NCBI RefSeq assembly: GCF_001578105.1
Contig: NZ_CP014275.1
Span: 124,001 to 188,000 of the forward strand
Origin: Martelella sp. AD-3
GTDB lineage: Bacteria > Pseudomonadota > Alphaproteobacteria > Rhizobiales > Rhizobiaceae
Length of the DNA stretch: 64,000 nt
Direction of reading: 5' to 3'
Shown here: piece after piece, positions 1 through 8,980 of the stretch
Numbering within the stretch: the stretch's first letter is position 1
Layout of the letters: each line of letters opens with the position of its first letter
The notes under the pieces: model-generated
What the model was told of the DNA's origin: nothing
Databases searched by the model: none
What the model saw: the letters and a program-made list of their open reading frames with translations, nothing else
Program-made: the position numbers and the translations under genes

Positions 1-1282
1 TGGTCTCGGGCGCGACCGCGATGGCGTAGAAGATGCCGATCACGCAGAAGCCGGTGAAGATTGCGAAGGTGCCGACGATGCCGATGCCGGCCAGAAGCTC
101 GGGAAAGAGCAGGGCGACGACGAAGTTGAAGAACCAGTTGGCGATCGATGCCAGCGCCATGCCGCGCGGACGCAGCCGGAGCGGGAAGAGTTCCGCCATG
201 TAGAGCCAGGGCAAAGGGCCGAGGCTGACGGCGAAAAAGGCAATGAAGGCAAAGATCCCGATCATGGCCAGATAGGGGGTCGCGGCGATGTTCATCATGG
301 TCGCGACGGTCACAAGCGCCATCGAGGCCGCGGTGCCGAAAAAGCCCAGGATCAGCAGTTTGCGCCGACCCATGGATTCCACCAGATACATGGCGACGAT
401 CGTCAGCGCCACGTTGACCACGCCGATGCCGACGGTTGCCAGAAGCTGGGTCGTGGTGCCGGAGAAACCTGCGCTTTTGAAGATTTCCGGGGCGTAATAG
501 ATGATCGCGTTGATGCCGGAGAGCTGTTGCAGCACGAACACGATCATGGCGAAGCTCGTGACCGGCAGGATGCCCTTCTTCAGGAAGGTGCTCCAGGCCG
601 GGGCGGCTTCCTCGTCCTTCGCGCTTTCCTTGATCTCGGTGATGATCTCGTCGATCTCGGCATCGGAGGATTCCGGCTGCAGCCTGGCGATGATGTCGCG
701 CGCCTTGTCGGCGTTCGAATTCAGCGTCAGCCAGCGCGGCGTCTCCGGCGAGAGCAGGATGCCGACAAGGGCGATGATCGAGGGGAAGACGCCGACACCG
801 ATCATCCAGCGCCAGTCGCCGGTGCCGCCGAAGGCCGCGTCCGACATGTAGGAAATCATGATGCCGATCGTGATCATCAGCTGGAAGGCCGAGACGATGG
901 TGCCGCGAATGCGCGCCGGCGCCACTTCCGCCAGGAACATCGGGGCGGTCATGGCCGATGCGCCGATGCCGACGCCGATCAGAAGGCGGGCCAGCGTCAG
1001 CACATACTGGTTGAAGGCGAAGGCGGAAATCAGCGAGCCGACGAGAAAGATCACGGCGCCGAGGATCAGCATCGGCTTTCGGCCGTAGCGGTCGGTGGTG
1101 ACCATGGCGAGCAGCGTGCCCGCCACCGCGCCGAGCGGCACGGCCGAGGTAATCACGCCTTCCATGAAGGGCGTGATGGTGAAGTCCTGTTTGATGAACG
1201 GCAACGCGCCGGAGATCACGCCCTGGTCAAAGCCGAAGAGCATGCCGAAAAGCGCCGCCACGATGACGATGGCGATAAGCAT
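1..1282 (-). CDS. Sugar porter family MFS transporter (3' end beyond window)
   Basis: This is a major facilitator of the sugar porter family, an inner-membrane carrier that takes up a monosaccharide or polyol, usually with protons. About 427 residues are visible and the reading frame runs off the left edge, so the C-terminus is missing. Visible family signatures are DRYGRK in the loop after TM2 (about residues 64-69), PETPRWL near residue 180, QQLSGIN near 251 and ESMGRRK near 301, with hydrophobic segments between them. The start is the ATG at 1280-1282, preceded by GGAGG at good distance; the first membrane segment begins almost at once, which is a short N-terminus for the family. It is divergent from the riboswitch-controlled genes. 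The substrate cannot be told from sequence. Confidence 0.93.
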   Translation of the reverse strand, partial: MLIAIVIVAALFGMLFGFDQGVISGALPFIKQDFTITPFMEGVITSAVPLGAVAGTLLAMVTTDRYGRKPMLILGAVIFLVGSLISAFAFNQYVLTLARLLIGVGIGASAMTAPMFLAEVAPARIRGTIVSAFQLMITIGIMISYMSDAAFGGTGDWRWMIGVGVFPSIIALVGILLSPETPRWLTLNSNADKARDIIARLQPESSDAEIDEIITEIKESAKDEEAAPAWSTFLKKGILPVTSFAMIVFVLQQLSGINAIIYYAPEIFKSAGFSGTTTQLLATVGIGVVNVALTIVAMYLVESMGRRKLLILGFFGTAASMALVTVATMMNIAATPYLAMIGIFAFIAFFAVSLGPLPWLYMAELFPLRLRPRGMALASIANWFFNFVVALLFPELLAGIGIVGTFAIFTGFCVIGIFYAIAVAPET

Positions 1283-1519
1283 TGGGTTTCCTCCGCATTT
1301 CGGGCGCAGCCGGGTGCCGGTGCGCCGGTCAGTGTCTTTCTGTCCCTGACCCTTAGCCTTTTTTTGTGAACGCTAGCTGAAAATTCCGTCTGTAGCCATG
1401 CCTTCATGACAACTTGAAGATGAAAACCACTATGCTTGTCAACTCTATTCCCTTTCGGCGGCCGGAAGCTGCGTCAGCGCCCCTTGACCGGACCGTCCGG
1501 CGCAGGCATAGATAAGCCC

Positions 1520-1614
1520 ATCCGAGGGGTGCGATCTTCTTTGCGAAGATGCTGAGATGGCTCTGGCCGAACCCTTGAACCTGATCCGGGTCATGCCGGC
1601 GTAGGAACGGAGTT
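1520..1614 (+). promoter_or_regulatory. TPP (THI-box) riboswitch
   Basis: The leader upstream of the ThiX-like permease carries the THI-element core: GAGGGGTGC at 1524-1532, a variable stem, GCTGAGATGG at 1551-1560, then CCCTTGAACCTGATC at 1572-1586 and ATGCCGGCGTAGG at 1593-1605. TCCG at 1521-1524 can pair with CGGA at 1608-1611 to close the P1 helix. Between the aptamer and the start codon at 1691 lies CCCGGC-CGC-GCCGGG just before the purine-rich ribosome site, a possible expression platform. No clear U-run follows it, so translational control is more likely than termination. Thiamine pyrophosphate binding should lower expression of the two downstream ABC genes. Confidence 0.96.
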
Positions 1615-1690
1615 TGGTATTGAGCGATACGCCCATAAAATCAGCCTGTTTTGTTACGTCCGCTGCCCGGCCGCGCCGGGGAGAGGGGAC

Positions 1691-2446
1691 TTGAGGCAAA
1701 GCCTTTTCGCCGTTTTGAAATCCCTGATGGTGATCGCTGCGTTCGTCCTGCTGTGGCAGGCGGTCGTCACGGCGTTTGAACTGCCGCGCTATATCCTGCC
1801 CGCGCCTTCTGCCGTCGCCGCAAGGCTGTGGACCGGCCATGCCTACCTCTTCTCGAACGCCCTCATCACGCTGCGCGAGATCATCGCCGGCTTTGCCGCC
1901 GGCGCGGCCTTCGGCGCGAGCGCCGCCTTCCTGCTCGCCGGTTTTCCGCGCTTCGGGCGTCTCGTCTGGCCAGCGCTCGTGGTGCTGCAGTCGTTCCCGG
2001 TCTTCGTCATCGCCCCCATGCTGGTGCTCTGGTTCGGCTTCGGCATCACCTCCAAGGTGGTGATGACGATGATCATCGTCTTCTTTCCCGTTGCCTCCAA
2101 TTTCGCCGACGGACTTACCCGCACCGACAGCGCCGTCATCAAGGCGGCGCATCTTGACGGCGCAGGACACTGGCAGCTTCTGGTTCTCATCCGTCTGCCG
2201 CTCGCCATGCCGCAGCTGTTTTCGGGCCTGCGCATCGCCGCTCCGCTCGCCCCGCTCGGCGCCGTCGTCGGCGAGTGGGTGGGCGCTGCCGGCGGTCTCG
2301 GCTTCGTCATGGTGCAGGCCAACGCCCGCATGCAGAGCGATACGGTGTTTGCCGCCATGTTCATCCTGGCGCTGGAGGCCGTTCTGTTTCGCAAGGCGGT
2401 GGATCTCGCCGCGCCCTTTTTCACCCGCTGGTCGCCCGCCCAATGA
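1691..2446 (+). CDS. thiX: Thiamine-precursor ABC transporter permease, ThiX type
   Basis: This is an inner-membrane permease of the BPD/NitT-TauT type, 251 residues, with about six hydrophobic segments and the EAA-like cytoplasmic loop near residues 150-180 (AAHLDGAG). It is the first gene behind a TPP riboswitch and is followed 31 bp later by an NMT1/THI5-like binding protein. That combination is typical of ThiXYZ, which imports hydroxymethylpyrimidine-type thiamine precursors. The start is taken as TTG at 1691 after GAGAGGGGAC; an in-frame ATG about 12 codons later is possible but would trim the first membrane segment. No ThiZ ATPase gene is adjacent. The family assignment is firm; the exact substrate is inferred from the riboswitch. 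Confidence 0.88.
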   Translation: MRQSLFAVLKSLMVIAAFVLLWQAVVTAFELPRYILPAPSAVAARLWTGHAYLFSNALITLREIIAGFAAGAAFGASAAFLLAGFPRFGRLVWPALVVLQSFPVFVIAPMLVLWFGFGITSKVVMTMIIVFFPVASNFADGLTRTDSAVIKAAHLDGAGHWQLLVLIRLPLAMPQLFSGLRIAAPLAPLGAVVGEWVGAAGGLGFVMVQANARMQSDTVFAAMFILALEAVLFRKAVDLAAPFFTRWSPAQ

Positions 2447-2477
2447 GCGGCCGCGCCGATTTCCCAAGGAGGATCAA

Positions 2478-3419
2478 ATGCTCAAAAGACTAGCCCTCGC
2501 GGCCGCCCTGACGCTTCTGCCCGGTCTGGCCGCCGCCGATGACAGGCTCAGCGTCATTCTCGAATGGTATGTGAACCCGGATCATGCACCGATGGTGATA
2601 GCCGAGGCGAACGGCTATTTCGCCGACGAGGGGCTCGACGTGGACCTCGTGCCGCCGGCAGATCCGTCCATGGTGCCGCGCATGGTCGCCTCCGGCCGGG
2701 CCGATATCGGCGTGCACTACCAGCCGAACCTCTATCTCGACCACGCCGCCGGCATCGACATCAAGCGCTTCGGCACCCTTGTCTCGACGCCGCTCAACAC
2801 GCTGACGGTGATGGCGGACGGACCTGTCCAGTCGCTCGCCGATCTGAAGGGCCGGAAGATCGGCTTTTCGGTCGCCGGCATCGAGGAGGCGGTCGTCTCG
2901 GCCATGCTTTCAAGCGCCAGCCTCACGCGCGACGACATCACGCTGGTCAATGTCAATTTCGCGCTCACCCAGTCGCTCCTCACCGGCCAGGTCGATGCCA
3001 CGATCGGCGCGTTCCGCAATTTCGAGCTGACGCAGATGGCGATCGAGGGCGAGGAGGGCAAGGCCTTCTTTCCGGAGGAAAACGGCGTTCCGGTCTATGA
3101 CGAACTGATCTATGTGACCCGCAGCGAACTCATTGACGATGACCGGCTGCCGCGTTTTCTCGATGCAGTGGAACGCGCGGCGATCTTCATCACCAACCAT
3201 CCGGAAGAGGCCTGGGGCCTGTTCGCCGAGGCCTATCCCGATCTCGACGACGAACTGAACCGCACGGCCTTTGCCGATACCATCGCCCGTTTTAGCAAGA
3301 GCCCCGCCGCCTTCGATGCCGCCCGCTACCAGCGGTTCGGCGCATTCATGGCGGAAAACGGACTGATCGAGGAGGCGCCCGAGGTTTCGGACATCTCGGT
3401 TTCGCTTTACGGCGGATAG
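2478..3419 (+). CDS. thiY: Thiamine-precursor ABC transporter substrate-binding protein, ThiY type
   Basis: This is a periplasmic binding protein of the NMT1/THI5-like family, 313 residues. A signal peptide (KR, a hydrophobic stretch, then AAA before DD near residue 22) is followed by EWYVNPDHAPMVIA, close to the family's conserved start, and by the two-lobe SBP fold. The start ATG at 2478 has AAGGAGG six bases upstream; longer in-frame extensions run back into the permease gene and lack support. It should deliver a pyrimidine precursor such as formylaminopyrimidine or HMP to the ThiX permease. It is probably co-transcribed with thiX under the TPP riboswitch and ends before a strong hairpin at 3471. 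Confidence 0.9.
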   Translation: MLKRLALAAALTLLPGLAAADDRLSVILEWYVNPDHAPMVIAEANGYFADEGLDVDLVPPADPSMVPRMVASGRADIGVHYQPNLYLDHAAGIDIKRFGTLVSTPLNTLTVMADGPVQSLADLKGRKIGFSVAGIEEAVVSAMLSSASLTRDDITLVNVNFALTQSLLTGQVDATIGAFRNFELTQMAIEGEEGKAFFPEENGVPVYDELIYVTRSELIDDDRLPRFLDAVERAAIFITNHPEEAWGLFAEAYPDLDDELNRTAFADTIARFSKSPAAFDAARYQRFGAFMAENGLIEEAPEVSDISVSLYGG

Positions 3420-3470
3420 GCCTTTCCGGCCTCAAATCGCCACAAAACGTGACTAAAAAGACCAAAATAC

Positions 3471-3510
3471 CGGAAGGCGGCCATTGGCCGTCTTCCGCGT
3501 TTCGGTCTTT
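3471..3510 (+). terminator. Probable intrinsic terminator of thiXY
   Basis: CGGAAGGCGGCCA at 3471-3483 pairs with TGGCCGTCTTCCG at 3485-3497 over 13 positions with one G-T pair and a very tight loop. It is followed by a T-rich tail (CGTTTCGGTCTTTT). It lies 52 bp after the thiY stop. Confidence 0.6.
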
Positions 3511-3598
3511 TGCAGAATCGGAAGGACGGATGACCGCGGGCCGTCCCGAGGAAGACCGATCTCGAACATGCGCTTGTCAGCCTCAGGGAGATCGGAAC

Positions 3599-3805
3599 AT
3601 GAAACTAGCCGGCCTGGTGCTGGTGGTGATCGGCCTTGCCACCCTGACTTTCCGTTTCGGCCTTTATCACTATGGCGATGTCGCGGGCGATATCGAGGGC
3701 AGCCTCCTGACCCCGCTCGCGCAACTTGCCCTTCTGGTCGGCGCCCTGCTTCTGGCGCTGCATCTGGTGCTGCGCTTTGTCCGGCATGTGATCAGCCATG
3801 ATTGA
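3599..3805 (+). CDS. Small two-helix membrane protein of unknown function
   Basis: This is a 68-residue protein with two strong hydrophobic stretches: LAGLVLVVIGLATLTFRF from residue 3, and LAQLALLVGALLLALHLVL in the second half. They are joined by a polar loop containing HYGDVAGDIEG, and the protein ends in a histidine- and arginine-containing tail. No domain is recognised. The start is the ATG at 3599, preceded by CAGGGAGATCGGAAC. A longer open frame back to 3449 would read through the terminator hairpin and is unlikely. It is convergent with glyS, with 26 bp between the stops. Confidence 0.6.
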   Translation: MKLAGLVLVVIGLATLTFRFGLYHYGDVAGDIEGSLLTPLAQLALLVGALLLALHLVLRFVRHVISHD

Positions 3806-3831
3806 GCGGCGCCGGAGGAGGGCGGCGGCCC

Positions 3832-5946
3832 TCAGCCCGCAATTTTCGAGAAATCGGCGACAGTCCCGGTCGCTTCTCGGATCATCGCCAGAAGGGCCAG
3901 GCGGTTTGCGCGCACGGCCTCGTCCTCGGCATTGACCAGCACATCCTCGAAGAAGGCGTCAACAGGTGCGCGAAGGGCGGCGAGCGCTTCCATGGCGGCA
4001 AGGTAGTCTTCCCGTTTCGAGGCGTCCCGCGCCTTCTTCGATGCTGCGAGAATGGCATCATGGAGCGCCTTCTCGGCATCGGTTTCAAAGAGCGCCGGAA
4101 CGACCTTATCGGCAATCCGCGTCTTCTTCTTCTCTTCCGCCGCCAGCAGCTGTCCGGCGCGCTTTTCGCCCGCCAGCAGGTTTTGGCCATCTTCGGAATC
4201 GAGGAACTTCGTCAGCGCCTCCACCCGGCGGGCGACGACTTCCAGGTCATCCGCATCCGCCGACAATACCGCGTCGATCAGGTCGTGACGCGCGCCCATG
4301 TCGCGCAGATAGACCTTGAAGCGGTCATGGAAGAAGGAGAGCAGGTCGCGGTCATCGAAGACTGACAGCAGCGGCAGGCGCACGCCGCGCTCCAGAATGA
4401 TGCGGATGACGCCGAGCGCCGCACGGCGGAGCGCATAGGGGTCGCCCGAACCGGTGGGCTTTTCGTCGATCGACCAGAAACCGGTCAGCGTGTCGAGCTT
4501 GTCGGCGAGCGCCACCGTCAGCGAAACCTTGCCCCGCGGCACGACGTCGGAGGGGCCAAGCGGCTTGTAGTGCTCCTCGATCGCCGCCGCCACATCTTCG
4601 CTCTCGCCCTGCAGAAGCGCATATTTGCGGCCCATGGCACCCTGAAGCTCAGGGAATTCGCCGACGGCCTCGGTTCTGAGGTCGGCCTTGGCCAGAACCA
4701 CGGCACGATCGACCTCGGCCGCATCAGCGCCGACGATCGGGGCCAGTTCCTTCGCCAGCGCGCGGATGCGGTCCACGCGCGCGCCCTGGCTGCCGAGCCT
4801 GGCGTGGAAGGTGACGTTCAGCGCGTCGAGCTTGGCCATGCGCTGGTCGAGCGGTTTTTTCAGGTCGAGGCCGAACTGCGCGGCCGATTTCTCGAGCGTC
4901 GCAAGGTCCGGCAGGTCGCGCTGGTCCATGTGCCAGAAATGCAGCGCGTCGGAGAGGCGCGCGCGCACGACCTTGCCATTGCCGTATCGGATTTCCTTGC
5001 CGCCGTCGCTTGCCGCGATATTGGCGATCAGGATGAATTTGTTGGTGAGGCTCGCCTCGCCATGCTTCCTGACCACGAAGCATTTCTGGTTGGTCTTGAT
5101 CGTCAGCCGGATGATCTCGTCGGGAATTTCGAGGAAGGCCTCCTCGAATTCGCCGAGCAGCACCTGCGGATATTCGACAAGCCCGGCCACCTCGTCCAGC
5201 AGCCCCTCGTCCTCGACCACGTCGAGCCCGTTGGCGAAGGCCAGATTGGCGGCGTCATCGCGGATGATGTCCTTGCGCCGGTCGGCATCGAGAATGACGC
5301 AGGCCTTCTCAAGGCCCGCCGCATAATCGGCGAACCGCCTGACCTCAAAGGGTTCTGGCGCGTGGAAACGGTGACCATAGGTGACATTCGAGGCGACAAC
5401 GCCATCGATCTCGAAATCGATGACCCGGGTTTCCTCGATTTCCGTGCCGAAGGTGCAGACGATCGACTGCAGCGGCCGAACCCAGCGCAGCGCCCCGGGC
5501 TCCGATGAGGCAGCGCCCCAGCGCATCGACTTTGGCCATGGGAAGTTGCGGATGATGCCGGGCATCACGTCGCGGATGATCTCTTCGGCGTCACGACCGG
5601 GCTTTTCGATGACGGCCACATAGAAATCGCCCTTCTTCGGGTCCGACTGGATCTTCGCCTCAGAGATATCGTCAAGGCCCGCGCCGCGCAGGAAGCCCGC
5701 GATCGCCTTTTCCGGCGAACCGACGCGCGGGCCCTTGCGCTCCTCGCGCACATCGGCCGAACGCGCCGTCAGCCCGTGAATGTCGAGTGCGAGCCGGCGC
5801 GGGGTGAAATATTCGCGTGCGCCCTCATAGGTCAGACCCGCATCCACCAGCGCATCGGTGACGCGCTTCTTCAGTTCGCCTGCCGCCTGGCGCTGCATGC
5901 GGGCAGGAATCTCTTCGGAACGGAGTTCAAGCAAAAGGTCGGGCAT
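3832..5946 (-). CDS. glyS: Glycyl-tRNA synthetase beta subunit
   Basis: GlyS charges tRNA-Gly with glycine as the large subunit of the alpha2-beta2 enzyme; GlyQ (11016-11969) is its partner. The protein is 704 residues, normal for the family. It opens with [17 protein letters not shown], the conserved beta-subunit N-terminus, and the C-terminal third has the DALR-type anticodon-binding region. The start is the ATG at 5944-5946; an upstream in-frame ATG near 6006 would add about 20 residues that do not resemble the family. Unlike the usual tight glyQ-glyS pair, about 5 kb with four other genes separates the two subunit genes. Confidence 0.97.
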   Translation of the reverse strand: MPDLLLELRSEEIPARMQRQAAGELKKRVTDALVDAGLTYEGAREYFTPRRLALDIHGLTARSADVREERKGPRVGSPEKAIAGFLRGAGLDDISEAKIQSDPKKGDFYVAVIEKPGRDAEEIIRDVMPGIIRNFPWPKSMRWGAASSEPGALRWVRPLQSIVCTFGTEIEETRVIDFEIDGVVASNVTYGHRFHAPEPFEVRRFADYAAGLEKACVILDADRRKDIIRDDAANLAFANGLDVVEDEGLLDEVAGLVEYPQVLLGEFEEAFLEIPDEIIRLTIKTNQKCFVVRKHGEASLTNKFILIANIAASDGGKEIRYGNGKVVRARLSDALHFWHMDQRDLPDLATLEKSAAQFGLDLKKPLDQRMAKLDALNVTFHARLGSQGARVDRIRALAKELAPIVGADAAEVDRAVVLAKADLRTEAVGEFPELQGAMGRKYALLQGESEDVAAAIEEHYKPLGPSDVVPRGKVSLTVALADKLDTLTGFWSIDEKPTGSGDPYALRRAALGVIRIILERGVRLPLLSVFDDRDLLSFFHDRFKVYLRDMGARHDLIDAVLSADADDLEVVARRVEALTKFLDSEDGQNLLAGEKRAGQLLAAEEKKKTRIADKVVPALFETDAEKALHDAILAASKKARDASKREDYLAAMEALAALRAPVDAFFEDVLVNAEDEAVRANRLALLAMIREATGTVADFSKIAG

Positions 5947-6099
5947 GGGACAGCTTCTATCGTGGTCTGAATGTCGGTGACGGCGTGTTAGCAAGCCCGG
6001 CGGCAAAAGTCATCCGGGAATAGAGGTTTTGGAAGGTCCAACGGCACAGAAGCGTTGCCGCGCCACGCAATTGTCGGAATTCGGGTTTCATCATGCGGC

Positions 6100-6693
6100 A
6101 TGAACAAGAAGATCGCCTTTCCATTGTCAGCGCTTGCCCTTATGGCGCTTGCCGCCGCGCCCGCCCAGGCGGAAACGATACTGCCGCAGGGCCACTACAA
6201 GACGGCCTGTCTGCCGATCGGCAAGAATGACCGTCACGGTTTTATCGCCGAGGTGACGATCGAAGGCGCAGTTCTGTCGGCTACCGCGCAATCCTATGCG
6301 CATGACAACTGCGATGTCCCGACCGTAAAGGCCGAGTATCGCGGCGTTATCGAGGAGGCCAGCCGCCAGGAAAACCATATCGATTTCGTTCAGCGCACCG
6401 GTCCGTTCCTCTACACATTGCTGCTGCCCGAAGTGACGACCTATTACAACGCCAATATCGGCTCCGCCGGCTGCGATCTCGGTGACTGGGAAACCGGCGT
6501 GCCGCGCGATGTTTCGGGCAAGACCTGCGCGCCCTACACGTTCCCGGAGATCGGCTCCAGGTTGAAGGACCGGCTCTGGGTCAAGGGCGACCGGATATCC
6601 TTCGGCCATCTCCCGCTCAGCTGGCAGAACGAGGCCGATGGCGGCTTTCCCCAGACATCATCTCCGATAAGCTTCGTCAAGATCGAGGACTGA
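6100..6693 (+). CDS. Secreted protein of unknown function
   Basis: This is a 197-residue protein with a clear signal peptide: MNKK, a hydrophobic core, then APAQA before ETILP near residue 24. The mature part contains four cysteines (TACLP, DNCDV, AGCDL, KTCAP), which could form two disulfides in the periplasm. No family is recognised. It begins at the ATG at 6100; a GTG or ATG further up is possible but would bury the signal peptide. It is transcribed against its neighbours, being divergent from glyS and convergent with the DUF2207 gene, whose stop is only 5 bp away. Its function is unknown. Confidence 0.7.
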   Translation: MNKKIAFPLSALALMALAAAPAQAETILPQGHYKTACLPIGKNDRHGFIAEVTIEGAVLSATAQSYAHDNCDVPTVKAEYRGVIEEASRQENHIDFVQRTGPFLYTLLLPEVTTYYNANIGSAGCDLGDWETGVPRDVSGKTCAPYTFPEIGSRLKDRLWVKGDRISFGHLPLSWQNEADGGFPQTSSPISFVKIED

Positions 6694-6698
6694 GCGGC

Positions 6699-8969
6699 CT
6701 ACCAGCCGCCCCCGCCGCCGCCGCCGCCGCCGCCGCCGGAGAAACCGCCGCCGCCCGAAAAGCCGGAGGACGAGGTGTTCTGCGTCGGCATGGAGGACGA
6801 CATGGCCGACGCCATGGAGGAGGAGAAGCTGCCGATCTGATCGGACAGGTTCTGGTGGCGGAAATCACCGTAATACCAGTAGGGCGAATAATAGCTTGCC
6901 GTGCCCGCCGCGATTGCCGCCGTCAGCCATGCGTCGAAGGTTTTCGACCATGGCTTTTCAACGCCGAGCGCCACGGCATAGGGCAGCAGCGTCTCGAAGT
7001 GCTGCGGCGACATTTCCGGCGCGCCCGCAAGGTTCATCCGGTTTGCCTCGGCAAGGGTCAGATATTGCTTGAGCCCCGCGATCTCGTCCATCTTCCTGCG
7101 TCCTGAGGTGGTGGGCGCGCCCATGATGAAGAAGAAGACGAGGTTGATGAGCACGATCCCGCCAAAGGCAACGATCACAGCCCAATCGGCAGCGTCGATA
7201 TGATCGCTGAGCAGCGTGACCGCCATGCCGCCGACGGCCTGCAGCAGGAAGAAACCCATGAACGCGGCGGCAACCAGCGTTCCGATTGCGGAAGACATCG
7301 AGCGCCCGCGCCGACGGAACGCCTTGCCGAGCATCGAGGCAAACAGGGCGATGAACACGGAAATGAATACAGAGAAGAACAGAACAGGGATGACGGCGTT
7401 CGAGATAAAGCCGAATACCAGCAACGCAAAGCCCGCGAGCAGCGAAAGCGCGACGCCGCCGACCGAATAGCCGATATTGCGGACAAAATACTCGCCCCTG
7501 TGCTCCCGCGTGATGGCGGAGGTGAAGGCGCTTGCCATGGAGGCGACCGACTTGCCATGGGCCTTGTCGACGATGAACACGCCGCCTGAATCATCCACCG
7601 CCTTCAGGAGAGCCTTCTGTCCGGGCGGCAGTGCGGGGTCGAAGGGCTTGTCGGTGCGCTTCAGCGTCATGCCCTTTTTCGGCTCGTCAATGATCAGGAA
7701 GCCCTTGACCGCGAGATCGATCGCCGTTGCTGCAATCGCGTCAAACCGGCTGGAGCCGAAGCCCTGGTTTTCGACATAGGAGACGAGCGCGGGCGACAGG
7801 TCCTCCGGCGGGTCCCAGCGCGGCACCACGACGCCGGCCGGCGGATCGCGGCCAACCTTGCGCCACGACAGGAGGTAATAGAGGAAGACCAGCAGAAGAC
7901 CGCCGAAGCCGATGAAGTAATTGCGATAGTCGCTCAGAAACCACGATGCGCTTTCTGACGTCGTCGGCGCGTCGATCGCGCCCTTCGGCACGGCGACGAC
8001 GACCGAGAGACCTTCCTTGGGGCCGAGCGGGGCCGTGGTCTCGAAGGTCGCCACATTGCCGTTTGTCGTTTCCCGGGCATTCTGTTCGCGCGAACCATAG
8101 GCACCGGTGTAGAAGGTCGTCCGCGTTGGCGTCACGCCGTCGGGCAGCGTGATCGTCGCGGTCGCCTTCTCGATCGGGAAGGCCCAGAAATTGCCGGTGG
8201 CGTTCCAGTAGATTTCGTCGTGGTCGCCGAAGTAACGGACCTGACGGTCGGTCTCGTAGGTGAGCCGATAGGTGTGGTCGCCGGGCGGCAGCACCGTATC
8301 CGCGGAACCGATATAGATGCGGATGCCGTTGGTGATGCTTTCGGTATGATGGTCTACCGGCTTGCCGTCGAGGGTGACAGACTTCAGGTCAAAGGTCACA
8401 TCGCCGGTGCGGCCATCCTCACTCTCGAAACGCAAAGGAAAGTCACGGAATATCCCGCGCCTGATCTGGTCGCCCTCGGCATGGACGGCAATAGTCTCGG
8501 TGACGTCGTAGACCCCGGATTTCTCGACGGTGACGTCGGAGGTGAAGCTGTTGATGACCTCGGCGGCATGGACGGGGGTGACGGCAAGAAGGAGCGTTGC
8601 GAGAAGCACGGCGGTGCCACGCGCCCGCCGATCTCCCCCCTTGAGGCAAGTCGGCAATGTTCGGTCTTGAGGCTTGCGCCCAATATTCTCTCCCGCTTGC
8701 GGGAGAGATGCCCCGAAAGGGGCAGTGAGGGTGAAGCAGATCTTCAGTTTCGCGAGGGCTTTCGTGATGAGGGTCTCCCCCCTCACTGTCGCTGTCGCGA
8801 CATCTCTCCCCTCCGGGGCGAGAAGACTTGGGGGCTCTGCGGCAAAGCCACCCGCACACCGCCCCTCAAAGGGGGAGATTGAGGGGAGCGTTGCAACAAG
8901 GGCGGTCTGTATCCTTGAAACCCACCGCATGGCTACCTCGCGCGAGACTGACAGTGTCCGGTTCGCCAT
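6699..8969 (-). CDS. DUF2207 family membrane protein with a repeat element inside its N-terminal coding region
   Basis: The body of this protein (from about residue 135) is a DUF2207 protein. An extracytoplasmic beta-rich domain is followed by a membrane segment ([17 protein letters not shown]), a cytoplasmic part, two or three more membrane helices, and a C-terminal tail that is almost all Gly and Ser, typical of this LemA-associated family. The frame opens at the ATG at 8969, with GGAG overlapping the aroA stop, which argues for a coupled start. Residues about 30-114 are encoded by a dispersed repeat (8630-8880), which pushes the original signal-peptide-like stretch ([17 protein letters not shown]) to about residues 118-134. 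The protein may therefore be made with a long odd leader, start internally, or be mislocalised. Its role is unknown. Confidence 0.85.
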   Translation of the reverse strand: MANRTLSVSREVAMRWVSRIQTALVATLPSISPFEGRCAGGFAAEPPSLLAPEGRDVATATVRGETLITKALAKLKICFTLTAPFGASLPQAGENIGRKPQDRTLPTCLKGGDRRARGTAVLLATLLLAVTPVHAAEVINSFTSDVTVEKSGVYDVTETIAVHAEGDQIRRGIFRDFPLRFESEDGRTGDVTFDLKSVTLDGKPVDHHTESITNGIRIYIGSADTVLPPGDHTYRLTYETDRQVRYFGDHDEIYWNATGNFWAFPIEKATATITLPDGVTPTRTTFYTGAYGSREQNARETTNGNVATFETTAPLGPKEGLSVVVAVPKGAIDAPTTSESASWFLSDYRNYFIGFGGLLLVFLYYLLSWRKVGRDPPAGVVVPRWDPPEDLSPALVSYVENQGFGSSRFDAIAATAIDLAVKGFLIIDEPKKGMTLKRTDKPFDPALPPGQKALLKAVDDSGGVFIVDKAHGKSVASMASAFTSAITREHRGEYFVRNIGYSVGGVALSLLAGFALLVFGFISNAVIPVLFFSVFISVFIALFASMLGKAFRRRGRSMSSAIGTLVAAAFMGFFLLQAVGGMAVTLLSDHIDAADWAVIVAFGGIVLINLVFFFIMGAPTTSGRRKMDEIAGLKQYLTLAEANRMNLAGAPEMSPQHFETLLPYAVALGVEKPWSKTFDAWLTAAIAAGTASYYSPYWYYGDFRHQNLSDQIGSFSSSMASAMSSSMPTQNTSSSGFSGGGGFSGGGGGGGGGGGW
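8630..8880. repeat. MITE-like palindromic repeat, copy 1 (inside the DUF2207 gene)
   Basis: The element is bounded by inverted ends: GATCTCCCCCCTTGAGG at 8630-8646 and CCTCAAAGGGGGAGATT at 8864-8880. Inside are a hairpin CTCTCCCGCTTGCGGGAGAG and two facing arms that both contain GAGAGATG...AGTGAGGG in opposite orientation. A shorter copy in inverse orientation is at 30293-30439. It has no coding capacity of its own and lies in frame in the 5' part of the DUF2207 gene. Confidence 0.85.
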
Positions 8970-8980
8970 GGCTTATCTCC

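Noticed and set aside
527..1369. Open frame on the plus strand opposite the sugar transporter
   Set aside because: It is the shadow of the transporter frame, with highly charged low-complexity content and no ribosome site.
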